A DNA stretch of 64,000 bases from Microvirga lupini (GTDB lineage: Bacteria; Pseudomonadota; Alphaproteobacteria; Rhizobiales; Beijerinckiaceae): positions 1-64,000 of the forward strand of contig NZ_JACHWB010000001.1 in the NCBI RefSeq assembly GCF_014191055.1, in the 5' to 3' direction. The notes under the pieces were generated by a model. That model was not told where the DNA came from and made no database searches. It saw only the letters and a list, made by a program, of their open reading frames with translations. Numbering within the stretch: the stretch's first letter is position 1; each line of letters begins with the position of its first letter. Positions 9,439 through 17,164 of the stretch are shown piece after piece. Position numbers and translations under genes: made by a program.

Positions 9439-10161
9439 ATGCCTAGGCGGCGTTCCAATGCACCCATTCTCATTGTCCTGCACCAGGAGCATTCGACCCC
9501 CGGCCGGGTCGGACGCCTGCTCGTGGAGCGCGGCTACCCCCTCGACATCCGTCGCCCGCGGTTTGGCGATCCTCTGCCGGAGACGCTCGCGGAGCACGCG
9601 GGCGCCGTCGTGTTCGGCGGGCCGATGAGCGCCAACGATCCGGACGATTTCATCAAGCAGGAGATCGACTGGATCGGCGTGCCGCTCAAGGAGCGCAAGC
9701 CCTATCTCGGCCTCTGCCTCGGGGCGCAGATGATGGCCAAGCACCTGGGCGCCGGCGTCTGGGCGCACCCAGAAGGCCGGGCCGAGATCGGCTATTACCC
9801 ACTTGTGCCGACACAGGCCGGCGAGGCCCTGAGCACCGATTGGGGCGTTCCGTGGCCGAGTCATGTCTATCACTGGCATCGGGAAGGGTTCGACTGCCCT
9901 GCGGGCGCCGAGACCCTCGCCACCGGCGACGATTTTCCGACCCAGGCCATTCGGGTGGGTGAGAAGGCCTTCGGCCTGCAGTTCCACCCGGAGGTGACCC
10001 ATGCCATGCTCTGCCGCTGGACGGTCGTTGCCGAGGAGCGCCTGTGCATGCCGGGCGCCCAGGACCGGGTGCGACAGCTCGAAGGGCGCTTCCAGCACGA
10101 CCCGCACGTCTCCCGCTGGCTCGACCGGTTCCTGGATCACTGGCTTGATGAAACACGATAG
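9439..10161 (+). CDS. Class I glutamine amidotransferase-domain protein (GuaA N-domain-like)
   Basis: This 240-residue stand-alone amidotransferase carries the full triad: C93 in GLCLGAQ, H183 and E185 in QFHPEV. It also has the oxyanion loop VFGGPMSAND. Such free-standing domains hydrolyse glutamine or gamma-glutamyl compounds, and related members degrade gamma-glutamyl polyamines. The substrate here is not known. A GNAT gene follows after 8 nt, suggesting co-transcription. It is often annotated as a GMP synthase-like protein, but there is no synthetase domain, so it is not GuaA. Confidence 0.88.
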   Translation: MPRRRSNAPILIVLHQEHSTPGRVGRLLVERGYPLDIRRPRFGDPLPETLAEHAGAVVFGGPMSANDPDDFIKQEIDWIGVPLKERKPYLGLCLGAQMMAKHLGAGVWAHPEGRAEIGYYPLVPTQAGEALSTDWGVPWPSHVYHWHREGFDCPAGAETLATGDDFPTQAIRVGEKAFGLQFHPEVTHAMLCRWTVVAEERLCMPGAQDRVRQLEGRFQHDPHVSRWLDRFLDHWLDETR

Positions 10162-10169
10162 GGCCGACG

Positions 10170-10682
10170 ATGGAGATTCCGGTTCTGGCGGGTGAGCGTC
10201 TGCGCTTCCACCCATGGGCGGCCGAGGATTTTCCGCTCCTCGCGGAGCTACACGCTGACCCCGAAGTGCAGCACTTTCTCCAGATGGGCGATCCGCCCTG
10301 GGACGAGGCGTTCCTGCGCGCGAAGTTCGAGGGCTTTCGCGCCGATTACGCGGCCCATGGCTGGACGAAGTTCAAGGTGCTGAACATACAGGGCCGGTTC
10401 CTCGGCCGCGCCGGATTCGGCTGCTTCGACGAGACCGGTGAACTCGAACTCGGCTACAGCTTCATGCGGCCGTTCTGGGGCCACGGTTATGCCAGCGAGG
10501 CTGCCCGCGCGCTCCTGGACTGGGTCTATCGCAGCGTCTCCGTTGATCACGTGATCGGCTTTGCGGTCGCCGACAATACCGCGTCACGCAGGGTGCTCGA
10601 GAAAGCCGGCATGAGGTTCACGGGCCTGCGTGATCTGCATGGCATCCCGAATGCGTTCTACCGGCACGAGAGACCCGCCTGA
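10170..10682 (+). CDS. GNAT-family N-acetyltransferase (RimJ/RimL-like)
   Basis: This 170-residue protein has the GNAT_3 fold pattern: an N-terminal RLRFHPW strand and the central acetyl-CoA pyrophosphate loop region ELGYSFMRPFWGHGYASEAA. The C-terminal strand pair carries VADNTASRRVLEKAGM. RimJ/RimL-type members acetylate protein N-termini, antibiotics or small amines; no substrate is indicated. It begins 8 nt after the amidotransferase gene and ends 5 nt from the convergent ScfR-like gene, with no terminator visible between them. Confidence 0.87.
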   Translation: MEIPVLAGERLRFHPWAAEDFPLLAELHADPEVQHFLQMGDPPWDEAFLRAKFEGFRADYAAHGWTKFKVLNIQGRFLGRAGFGCFDETGELELGYSFMRPFWGHGYASEAARALLDWVYRSVSVDHVIGFAVADNTASRRVLEKAGMRFTGLRDLHGIPNAFYRHERPA

Positions 10683-10687
10683 GGGTT

Positions 10688-12121
10688 TCATGTGGCGTCA
10701 AACTCGAAGGGCGAGACGCCGCGCTTCATCTCGTCCACGATGAGAGCATGCATCAGGGGCGGGGCGGCGCGCTGCGGGCAGGCGACGCGCTCGCACAGGC
10801 GGCAGTTGATCCCGATCGGCGTGGCCTCGGCGGACGCCAGGTCGAGGCCGCGCGCATAGACGAGGCGGTGGGCGTATTTCAGCTCGCAGCCGAGGCCGAC
10901 CACGAATTGCGGGTCGGGCGCTCCCCAGGGATTGAAGGCGCGCTTGACGGTCCGCGCCATGGAGAACCAGCGCGAGCCGTCCGGTAGCGCGATGATCTGG
11001 GTCGCCATCTGGCCTGGGGTGCGGAAGGTGGAGTGCAGGTTCCAAAGTGGGCAGGTGCCACCGAACTGCGAGAACGGGAAGCGGCCGGACGAGAAGCGCT
11101 TCGACACGTTGCCGGCCGAATCCACCCGCACCAGAAAGAACGGAATGCCCCGCGCGCCGGGGCGGGCGAGCGTGGTGAGGCGGTGCGCCACCTGCTCGAA
11201 ACTGGCGCCGAAACGGGCGCCGAGCACCTCCACGTCATAACCCAGCGCTTCCGCGGCCGCGTGGAACTTGGCATAGGGCATCATAAGGGCACCGGCGAAG
11301 GAATTGCCGAACGAGACCCTGAGCAGGCGCCGGGCCGGGCCGTCGACGGGCTCCAGGCGCGCGGCCAGCGCATCGATGGTCTCGCGCATCTCGGCGAAGG
11401 CCAATTGGTAGGCGGCCTGGAAGGTCCTGCCGGAAGGATCCACCAGTTCCGAAATCAGAAGCTGGCGCCGGTGGTGATCGTAGCGGCGCAGTGAATCCGG
11501 CATCACGTCGATGGGCATCACCCGCACCCGGATGCCGTGCTTGGCGTGCAGGCGCTCGCTGATGGCGAAGAACAGGTCGTGCCCGCTCGATGCGAGCTCC
11601 GAGGCGAGCGCCTCGGCGGCCTCGTCGAGCTCCGGAAAATGGTTCTTCGCCTCGTGGATCAGCTCGCGCACCCGGTCGACCGGGTTGACCTGCGGGGCGT
11701 CCTCGGCGCGGTCGCGGTCGTTGAGGCTGGGCGTCACCGCCTCCCTGGCGCCGCGCATCGCCTGATAGGCGCGGTAGAGGCGGTTGATGGCGTCGACCAG
11801 CGAGGGAGCGCTCTCCACGGTTTCACGCAGCTCGAGCCGGGCCACCGGCGTGGAGCGGAACAGCGGATCGGCGAAGACCTCCTCCAGCTCCGAGATGGTG
11901 CGCTCGTGATCGTCGTTGGCGAATTCGCGCGGGTCGAGGGCATAGGCATGGGCGAGGCGGATGAGCACCTGGGCCGTGATGGGGCGCTGGTTGCGCTCCA
12001 TGAGGTTGAGATAGCTCGGGGACAGCCCGAGCTCCTCGGCCATGCGGGCCTGGCTCAGATTGAGGTCCCGCCGCAGGCGCTTGAGGCGCGGGCCGACGAA
12101 GAGTTTTCTGCTCTCATCCAT
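10688..12121 (-). CDS. XRE-type short-chain acyl-CoA responsive regulator (ScfR/RamB/PccR family)
   Basis: This 477-residue protein has an N-terminal Cro/CI helix-turn-helix (about 10-65, LSQARMAEELGLS ... LNLMERNQRP). An IrrE/ImmA-like middle domain follows at about 150-290, and a C-terminal domain carries CPLWNLHSTF and a Cys-rich tail (INCRLCERVACPQR). This is the layout of RamB, PccR and ScfR regulators, which control acetate, glyoxylate or propionyl-CoA genes in response to acyl-CoA. The ImmA zinc-protease HExxH is absent (the region reads AYQLAFAEM), so it is a ligand-sensing rather than proteolytic version. A TGTAAA palindrome overlaps the start region, suggesting autoregulation. The targets are not in this window as far as I can tell. 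Confidence 0.88.
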   Translation of the reverse strand: MDESRKLFVGPRLKRLRRDLNLSQARMAEELGLSPSYLNLMERNQRPITAQVLIRLAHAYALDPREFANDDHERTISELEEVFADPLFRSTPVARLELRETVESAPSLVDAINRLYRAYQAMRGAREAVTPSLNDRDRAEDAPQVNPVDRVRELIHEAKNHFPELDEAAEALASELASSGHDLFFAISERLHAKHGIRVRVMPIDVMPDSLRRYDHHRRQLLISELVDPSGRTFQAAYQLAFAEMRETIDALAARLEPVDGPARRLLRVSFGNSFAGALMMPYAKFHAAAEALGYDVEVLGARFGASFEQVAHRLTTLARPGARGIPFFLVRVDSAGNVSKRFSSGRFPFSQFGGTCPLWNLHSTFRTPGQMATQIIALPDGSRWFSMARTVKRAFNPWGAPDPQFVVGLGCELKYAHRLVYARGLDLASAEATPIGINCRLCERVACPQRAAPPLMHALIVDEMKRGVSPFEFDAT

Positions 12122-12122
12122 G

Positions 12123-12138
12123 TGTAAATCTTTTTACA
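12123..12138. promoter_or_regulatory. TGTAAA-N4-TTTACA operator candidate
   Basis: A perfect 6-bp inverted repeat (TGTAAA, spacer TCTT, TTTACA) lies immediately upstream of the regulator start codon at 12121. Further half-sites are TTTACA at 12166-12171 and TGTAAA at 12289-12294 in the same 238-nt divergent region. It is AT-rich against a GC-rich background and resembles the TTTGCAAA-type sites of this regulator family in size and symmetry. Autoregulation is inferred. Confidence 0.5.
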
Positions 12139-12359
12139 ACTTTACTCGTCAGAGGCTGTCGGAGATTTACAAGGCGACTTTTCTTTCCAAATCAGCCGTT
12201 GAAACAAAAGCTTCTTCTGGAATTATATCTTTCAGACGCCCCGCCGATGCACAGACTTTGTGGGTTCAAAGGGCGCTTTGTCAACGGATGTAAACTTTAT
12301 GATGAGGCTCAGACGCGTGACACGCGGAAGGTCCATCGCCTGACGAATGGAGATCGATC

Positions 12360-12569
12360 ATGTTGAAGTCACGGTTCTGGGTGGTTGGCGGCGAGTACAC
12401 CTCCTGCGATTGCGAGACCATCGTTCAGGGTACTGAACGCGTGGTCGGTCCCTTCGAGAGCCGCCACGAGGCCGAGCGCACCTGGCGCACCCTGTCCGAG
12501 GATCACCGGCCACAAGCCCAGGTCCGTTTCACCATTGCGCAGGAACCTCCGGCGACCCTGAGTGCCTGA
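12360..12569 (+). CDS. DUF4170-type small protein
   Basis: This 69-residue cytoplasmic protein opens with FWVVGGEYTSCDCE and has a centre of GPFESRHEAERTWR. This matches the DUF4170 family of small alphaproteobacterial proteins, whose function is unknown. No signal peptide or membrane segment is present. It is monocistronic, divergent from the ScfR-like gene, and followed by a strong terminator at 12599. Confidence 0.75.
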   Translation: MLKSRFWVVGGEYTSCDCETIVQGTERVVGPFESRHEAERTWRTLSEDHRPQAQVRFTIAQEPPATLSA

Positions 12570-12598
12570 AGAGGCCATAGACGGTGCTGAAAGGTCGC

Positions 12599-12635
12599 CC
12601 CGCCGGAGGACGAAAGTGCCCCGGCGGGATCTTTT
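12599..12635 (+). terminator. Rho-independent terminator after DUF4170 gene
   Basis: A perfect 8-bp stem CCCGCCGG / CCGGCGGG (12599-12606 with 12621-12628), 14-nt loop, followed by ATCTTTT. It ends the DUF4170 transcript and insulates the transporter operon that starts about 110 nt later. Confidence 0.8.
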
Positions 12636-12746
12636 GTGACAACACGAAGTTTTTATCCTTCGGCTCAAGTCTTCTTGAGACCCCCTCTGACTAAATCCCC
12701 GGGCTGTCCTAAAAACAGCAGGGCAAGATTTCGCAAGGGGGTTCAC

Positions 12747-13661
12747 ATGAAGTCCATCCTCAAGCCGGCGGCGTTCGCCGTCGCCCTCGGTCTGGCGGCG
12801 ATGGGTGCCGCCAGGGCCGATGTGGTCGTCTCATCCAAGATCGACACGGAAGGCTCGGTTCTCGGCAACATCATCCTGCTTGCCCTCGATGCTGGTGGCA
12901 TCAAGACCCAGGACCGGATCCAGCTCGGTGCGACCCCTGTCGTCCGCAAGGCCATCACGGCGGGCGAGATCGACATCTACCCCGAATATACCGGCAATGC
13001 GGGCTTCTTCTTCAACAAAGCGGACGATCCCGTCTGGAAGGATGCCGCCAAGGGTTTCGAAACCGCCAAGAAGCTCGACTACGATGCCAACAAGATCGTC
13101 TGGCTCGATCCGGCGCCCGCCAACAACACCTGGGCCATCGCTTTGCGCAAGGAGGTGGCCGAGGCCAACAAGCTGAAGACCATGTCCGATTTCGGCCAAT
13201 GGATCGCCAAGGGCGGCAAGGTGGTGCTCGCAGCCTCGGCCGAGTTCGTGAATTCCGAATCGGCCCTGCCGGCCTTCCAGAAAACCTATGATTTCCGGAT
13301 GAAGCCGGAGCAGCTCATCGTGCTGTCCGGCGGGGACACGGCGGCCACCATCAAGGCGGCGGCCGAGCAGACCAACGGGGCCAACGCGGCCATGGTGTAC
13401 GGCACCGACGGTGGCATTGCTCCCTCGGGCCTCGTGGTGCTGGCGGACGACAAGGGCGTTCAGCCCGTCTATGCGCCTTCTCCCATCGTGCGCGAGGCGG
13501 CCCTGAAGGAAAACCCGAAGATCGCCGAGATCCTGAAGCCCATCTTCGCCTCCCTCGATCTCGCCACGCTCCAGCAGCTCAATGCTCGCGTGCAGGTCGG
13601 CGGCGAGCCCGGGAAGACAGTGGCGATGGATTACCTGAAGTCCAAGGGCTTCCTGAAGTGA
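12747..13661 (+). CDS. Osmoprotectant ABC transporter substrate-binding protein
   Basis: This 304-residue periplasmic binding protein belongs to the OpuAC/QAT family (OsmF/YehZ-like). The start at 12747 is chosen because GGGGG lies just upstream and it opens directly into a signal peptide ending AARA (about residue 22). Motifs are SSKIDTEGSV, GEIDIYPEYTGNAG and LDPAPANNTW. It is the first gene of a four-gene transporter set, followed after 51 nt by a permease. The substrate class (glycine betaine, choline, proline betaine or similar) follows from the family; the exact compound is not evident. A paralogue lies at 8369. Confidence 0.92.
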   Translation: MKSILKPAAFAVALGLAAMGAARADVVVSSKIDTEGSVLGNIILLALDAGGIKTQDRIQLGATPVVRKAITAGEIDIYPEYTGNAGFFFNKADDPVWKDAAKGFETAKKLDYDANKIVWLDPAPANNTWAIALRKEVAEANKLKTMSDFGQWIAKGGKVVLAASAEFVNSESALPAFQKTYDFRMKPEQLIVLSGGDTAATIKAAAEQTNGANAAMVYGTDGGIAPSGLVVLADDKGVQPVYAPSPIVREAALKENPKIAEILKPIFASLDLATLQQLNARVQVGGEPGKTVAMDYLKSKGFLK

Positions 13662-13712
13662 CCTGACGGCTCGACTCGAAGGACAGACTGCTCGACGAAG
13701 GCCGGACGCTTT

Positions 13713-14918
13713 GTGAATACGATCCCCTCCCGAACCGCTGCGCCCGGCACACCCACCCTGCGCCCCACCTTGCATCTGGACCGGCTCGGGAGCGTGATCG
13801 CCGGGCTCATCGGCCTTGCGCTGTTCTTGAGCCCGTTCGTGACGTATCGGGCCAACCGCATCGTCTCGGGCGAGGGTCGCCTGCTTGTCGATGCCCTGCC
13901 GCCGGCAGGTGCCCTCGGCACCATCGTCGTGGTGCTGGGCGTCGCGCTCTGCGCGGTGCTGGCACGCAGGCCACTCATCCGGCTGGCGGCAGCCTCCATG
14001 GGGCTTGGCGTGATCTTTCCCGCGGTCGGGTTTTCCGCCGGCTTCGTCACGCCGGCGGGCAACACCTTCGCCCGCGTGTCGCCTGCCATCGGCTTCTGGC
14101 TTCTTGCCTTGGCTTTTGCGCTTATTGCCGCCGATGCGCTGACACGCCTGCGGTTCGGACCCTGGGGGAGGCTTGTGGCGTTGGGCATCGCCGCGGGCGG
14201 ACTGGCGCTTCTGCTCCTGTCGGGAGCCTGGAACGATCTCTCCCTGATGAAGGAATACGCCAACCGGGCGGAGAGCTTCTGGCGCGAGGCGCGCCAGCAC
14301 CTGTGGCTCGCCTTCGGGTCGATGGCGGCCGCCTGTCTCGTGGGCTTGCCGCTCGGCCTTGCAGGCCATCGCATTCCCGCCTTGCGCAACGCGATCCTGC
14401 AGGGGCTCGGCGTCGTGCAGACGATCCCGAGCATCGCGCTCTTCGGTATCCTGATCGCGCCGCTCGGGTACCTCGCTGCCAATGTGCCGCTCGCCGCAGC
14501 CCTCGGCATCCGTGGCATCGGGGCGGCGCCTGCCTTCATCGCGCTGTTCCTCTATTCCCTGCTGCCGGTGGTGGCCAACACGATGGCGGGATTGGGTCAG
14601 GTGCCGGCCGATGTGATCGAGGCTGCGCGCGGCATGGGTCTGTCGCGACGGCAGCGCCTCTTTCAGGTCGAGCTGCCGCTGGCGCTTCCCGTGATTCTCG
14701 CCGGCATCCGCATTGTGCTGGTTCAGAACCTGGGACTCGCCACGATCGCCGCGCTGATCGGGGGAGGTGGCCTGGGCACCTTCGTGTTCCAGGGCATCGG
14801 CCAGTCGGCCATCGACCTGGTGCTGCTCGGGGCCCTTCCGACGGTGGCCCTGTCCTTTGCCGCGGCCATCATTCTTGACGCGATCATCGACCTGACACAA
14901 CGAGGTGCTCATGATTGA
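13713..14918 (+). CDS. Osmoprotectant ABC transporter permease with N-terminal membrane extension
   Basis: This 401-residue inner-membrane permease begins at GTG 13713. The last 200 or so residues are the canonical permease (BPD_transp_1) domain, with the ATPase-contact EAA loop DVIEAARGMGLSRRQRLFQVELP. The first 190 residues form an additional four- to five-helix block, as in YehY-type permeases. The stop overlaps the ATPase gene start by 8 nt. It pairs with the shorter permease at 15846 to form the heterodimeric channel. Confidence 0.92.
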   Translation: MNTIPSRTAAPGTPTLRPTLHLDRLGSVIAGLIGLALFLSPFVTYRANRIVSGEGRLLVDALPPAGALGTIVVVLGVALCAVLARRPLIRLAAASMGLGVIFPAVGFSAGFVTPAGNTFARVSPAIGFWLLALAFALIAADALTRLRFGPWGRLVALGIAAGGLALLLLSGAWNDLSLMKEYANRAESFWREARQHLWLAFGSMAAACLVGLPLGLAGHRIPALRNAILQGLGVVQTIPSIALFGILIAPLGYLAANVPLAAALGIRGIGAAPAFIALFLYSLLPVVANTMAGLGQVPADVIEAARGMGLSRRQRLFQVELPLALPVILAGIRIVLVQNLGLATIAALIGGGGLGTFVFQGIGQSAIDLVLLGALPTVALSFAAAIILDAIIDLTQRGAHD

Positions 14919-15849
14919 GATTGAGCATCTCAGCAAGCGCTATGGCGACAATATTGTGGTCGACGACGTGTCCTTCACGGTCGGCGAGGGCGAGATCGCC
15001 GTGGTCGTCGGCACATCGGGGGCCGGCAAGTCGACCCTGCTGCGCATGATCAACCGGCTCGTCACTCCCAATGAGGGCCGCGTTCTCATCGACGGGCAGG
15101 ACACGGCCACCATCCCGGAGGACGAGCTCCGGCATCGCATCGGCTACGTGATCCAGGGCTACGGCTTGTTCCCGCACCGCACGGTCGCCGAAAACATCGC
15201 CACGGTGCCGCGCCTTCTCGGCTGGGACAGGCGGCGCATCGCGGCCCGGGTCGAGGAGCTGCTCGATCTGTTCCAGCTTGACCCGGGCGAGTTCGCCCAA
15301 AAGTTTCCGCATCAATTGTCCGGCGGCCAGCAGCAGCGCGTGGGTGTCGCCCGCGCATTGGCGGCGAAACCTGCGCTTCTCCTGATGGACGAGCCTTTCG
15401 GGTCGCTCGATCCCGTCATTCGCGGCAAGGCGCAGGACGATCTCCTGGCGATCCAGCGCCGGCTCGGCACCACCATCGTGCTCGTGACCCACGACATGAA
15501 CGAGGCCTTCCATCTCGGCGACCGGATCGCCGTCATGGACGGCGCTCGCCTCCTGCAATATGCCACGCCTGCCGATCTGCTGACGCATCCGGCCGAACCT
15601 TTCGTCGAGCAGCTCGTGGGAACGGCGGAGCGCCCCTTCCGTCTTCTCTCCCTCGTGACCGTGCAGGATGCGATGGAGCCCGGCCATGCCGAAGGGGAGC
15701 CGATCATCGTCTCGGCGACCTTACGCGATGCGCTGGCGCAGCTGATCTGGCATGGGCGGCAGGATCTTCCCGTGGCCGATGCATCGGGAACTCTCATCGG
15801 GCGCATCAGCGTCGATGGCATCCTCAAGCGCGGGCGGTCGCTCGCATGA
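14911..15849 (+). CDS. Osmoprotectant ABC transporter ATP-binding protein
   Basis: This 312-residue ATPase starts at ATG 14911, with GAGG just upstream and an overlap with the permease stop. Walker A is GTSGAGKST, the signature is LSGGQQQRVGVARAL, and Walker B is LLLMDEPFGSLDP, with the switch His in VTHDMNEA. A short C-terminal tail (about 245-312) resembles half of a CBS pair, the part that senses ionic strength in OpuA-type importers. It powers uptake through the two flanking permeases. Confidence 0.94.
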   Translation: MIEIEHLSKRYGDNIVVDDVSFTVGEGEIAVVVGTSGAGKSTLLRMINRLVTPNEGRVLIDGQDTATIPEDELRHRIGYVIQGYGLFPHRTVAENIATVPRLLGWDRRRIAARVEELLDLFQLDPGEFAQKFPHQLSGGQQQRVGVARALAAKPALLLMDEPFGSLDPVIRGKAQDDLLAIQRRLGTTIVLVTHDMNEAFHLGDRIAVMDGARLLQYATPADLLTHPAEPFVEQLVGTAERPFRLLSLVTVQDAMEPGHAEGEPIIVSATLRDALAQLIWHGRQDLPVADASGTLIGRISVDGILKRGRSLA

Positions 15850-16601
15850 GCACGCGCGCGCTCATCCTGCGCGCTGCGGCGCTCATCCTGCTCGTCGCCT
15901 TCGTGACAATGCCGCAGCTTTTTGCGTTCGCGTTCGCGCCGCTGACCGCCAACAACGCACCGGCGATCTACAACCAGGGCAGCCTGCTTGCCCTCACCCT
16001 GTCACATGTGCGCATCGTGGTGTTGGCGACGCTCGCCAGCACCCTTCTGGCACTTGCGCTCGGCATCTTCGTCACCCGGCCTGCGGGGCGCGAGTTCCTG
16101 CCGCTCTCGCGCAGCCTCGTGAATATCGGCCAGACCTTCCCGCCGATCGCCGTGCTGGCCATCGCCGTGCCGCTTGTGGGTTTCGGGGAGAAGCCCACCT
16201 TCATCGCACTCTTTCTCTACGGTCTCCTGCCGATCTTCGAGAACACGCTGGCCGGCCTGACGGAGGTCTCGCCGCGTACGCTTGAGGCCGCCAGGGGCAT
16301 GGGCATGAATGCCCGCCAGCGCCTGTGGCAGGTGGAGCTGCCGCTCGCCCTGCCGTTGATCCTCGCGGGCATCCGGCTCTCGGTCATCATCAGCCTCGGC
16401 ACCGCCACCATCGGCTCGACCGTCGCGGCCAAGGGATTGGGCGAGGTGATCATCGCCGGGCTTCAATCCAACAACGTGGCGTTCATCCTCCAGGGCGGAT
16501 TGGTGGTTGCCTTGCTGGCCGTTCTGCTTCACGACGGACTGGGACTGATCGAGCGGGCGGCTGCCAGACGCCTGGGGCGTCCCGTGGACGAAATTGCATG
16601 A
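15846..16601 (+). CDS. Osmoprotectant ABC transporter permease
   Basis: This 251-residue permease has five or six transmembrane helices and an EAA loop RTLEAARGMGMNARQRLWQVELP close to that of the partner at 13713. The start ATG overlaps the ATPase stop (ATGA at 15846). The stop in turn overlaps the start of the heme oxygenase gene in the same way (ATGA at 16598). This places the transporter and the phytochrome genes in one translationally coupled string. Confidence 0.93.
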   Translation: MSTRALILRAAALILLVAFVTMPQLFAFAFAPLTANNAPAIYNQGSLLALTLSHVRIVVLATLASTLLALALGIFVTRPAGREFLPLSRSLVNIGQTFPPIAVLAIAVPLVGFGEKPTFIALFLYGLLPIFENTLAGLTEVSPRTLEAARGMGMNARQRLWQVELPLALPLILAGIRLSVIISLGTATIGSTVAAKGLGEVIIAGLQSNNVAFILQGGLVVALLAVLLHDGLGLIERAAARRLGRPVDEIA

Positions 16602-17164
16602 CAATTCTGGCGAGGCTGAAGACAGAGACCCGGGCGGCGCACGACCGGATCGAAGCGGCGATGGATCTCGACCGCCGGATCGCCTCGCGCGATTGTTACC
16701 GGGACCTGTTGATCCGCTTCTACGGGTTCCACAAGGCCTGGGAGGAAGAGGCGGCCGGCCGGGTACCCGACCGGGACTTCTTCGAGCGCCGCCGCAAGAC
16801 GCAGCTCCTGGTGCAGGATCTCGGCGCCTTAGGACTAAAATCGGAAGACATCATCCGTTTGCCACAATGCCGGCCTTTGATGTCGCTCTCGGGCCCGGAA
16901 GCCGTGCTCGGAAGCATGTATGTGGTCGAAGGCTCCACGCTTGGCGGCGCCATCATTGCCCGCGAGGTGGAGAACCGACTCGGATTCACCGCGGAGACGG
17001 GCTGCGCCTATTTCCGCAGTTACGGACGTGATATTGCCGCCATGTGGAAGTCGTTCGGCACGGTGCTTCTCGAAGCATCCTCGCCTGAGGCCGACGATCT
17101 GATCGTCGAGTCCGCACAAAAGACCTTCGATGTGATGCATGATTGGCTGTGCGAGACCCCATGA
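16598..17164 (+). CDS. bphO: Biliverdin-producing heme oxygenase
   Basis: This 188-residue heme oxygenase opens heme to biliverdin, the chromophore of the phytochrome encoded next. The proximal heme ligand is His15 in TRAAHDRIE, and the distal helix carries the Gly-rich GSTLGGAIIAR. The length fits bacterial BphO/HmuO enzymes. Start ATG overlaps the permease stop and its own stop overlaps the bphP start, so BphO and BphP are made together. An iron-acquisition role (HmuO) is less likely because no heme-uptake genes are nearby. Confidence 0.92.
   Translation: MTILARLKTETRAAHDRIEAAMDLDRRIASRDCYRDLLIRFYGFHKAWEEEAAGRVPDRDFFERRRKTQLLVQDLGALGLKSEDIIRLPQCRPLMSLSGPEAVLGSMYVVEGSTLGGAIIAREVENRLGFTAETGCAYFRSYGRDIAAMWKSFGTVLLEASSPEADDLIVESAQKTFDVMHDWLCETP

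Noticed and set aside
12831..14936. A 701-codon minus-strand open frame opposite the binding protein and permease
   Set aside because: Low-complexity Arg/His/Gln-rich shadow of genuine transporter genes.
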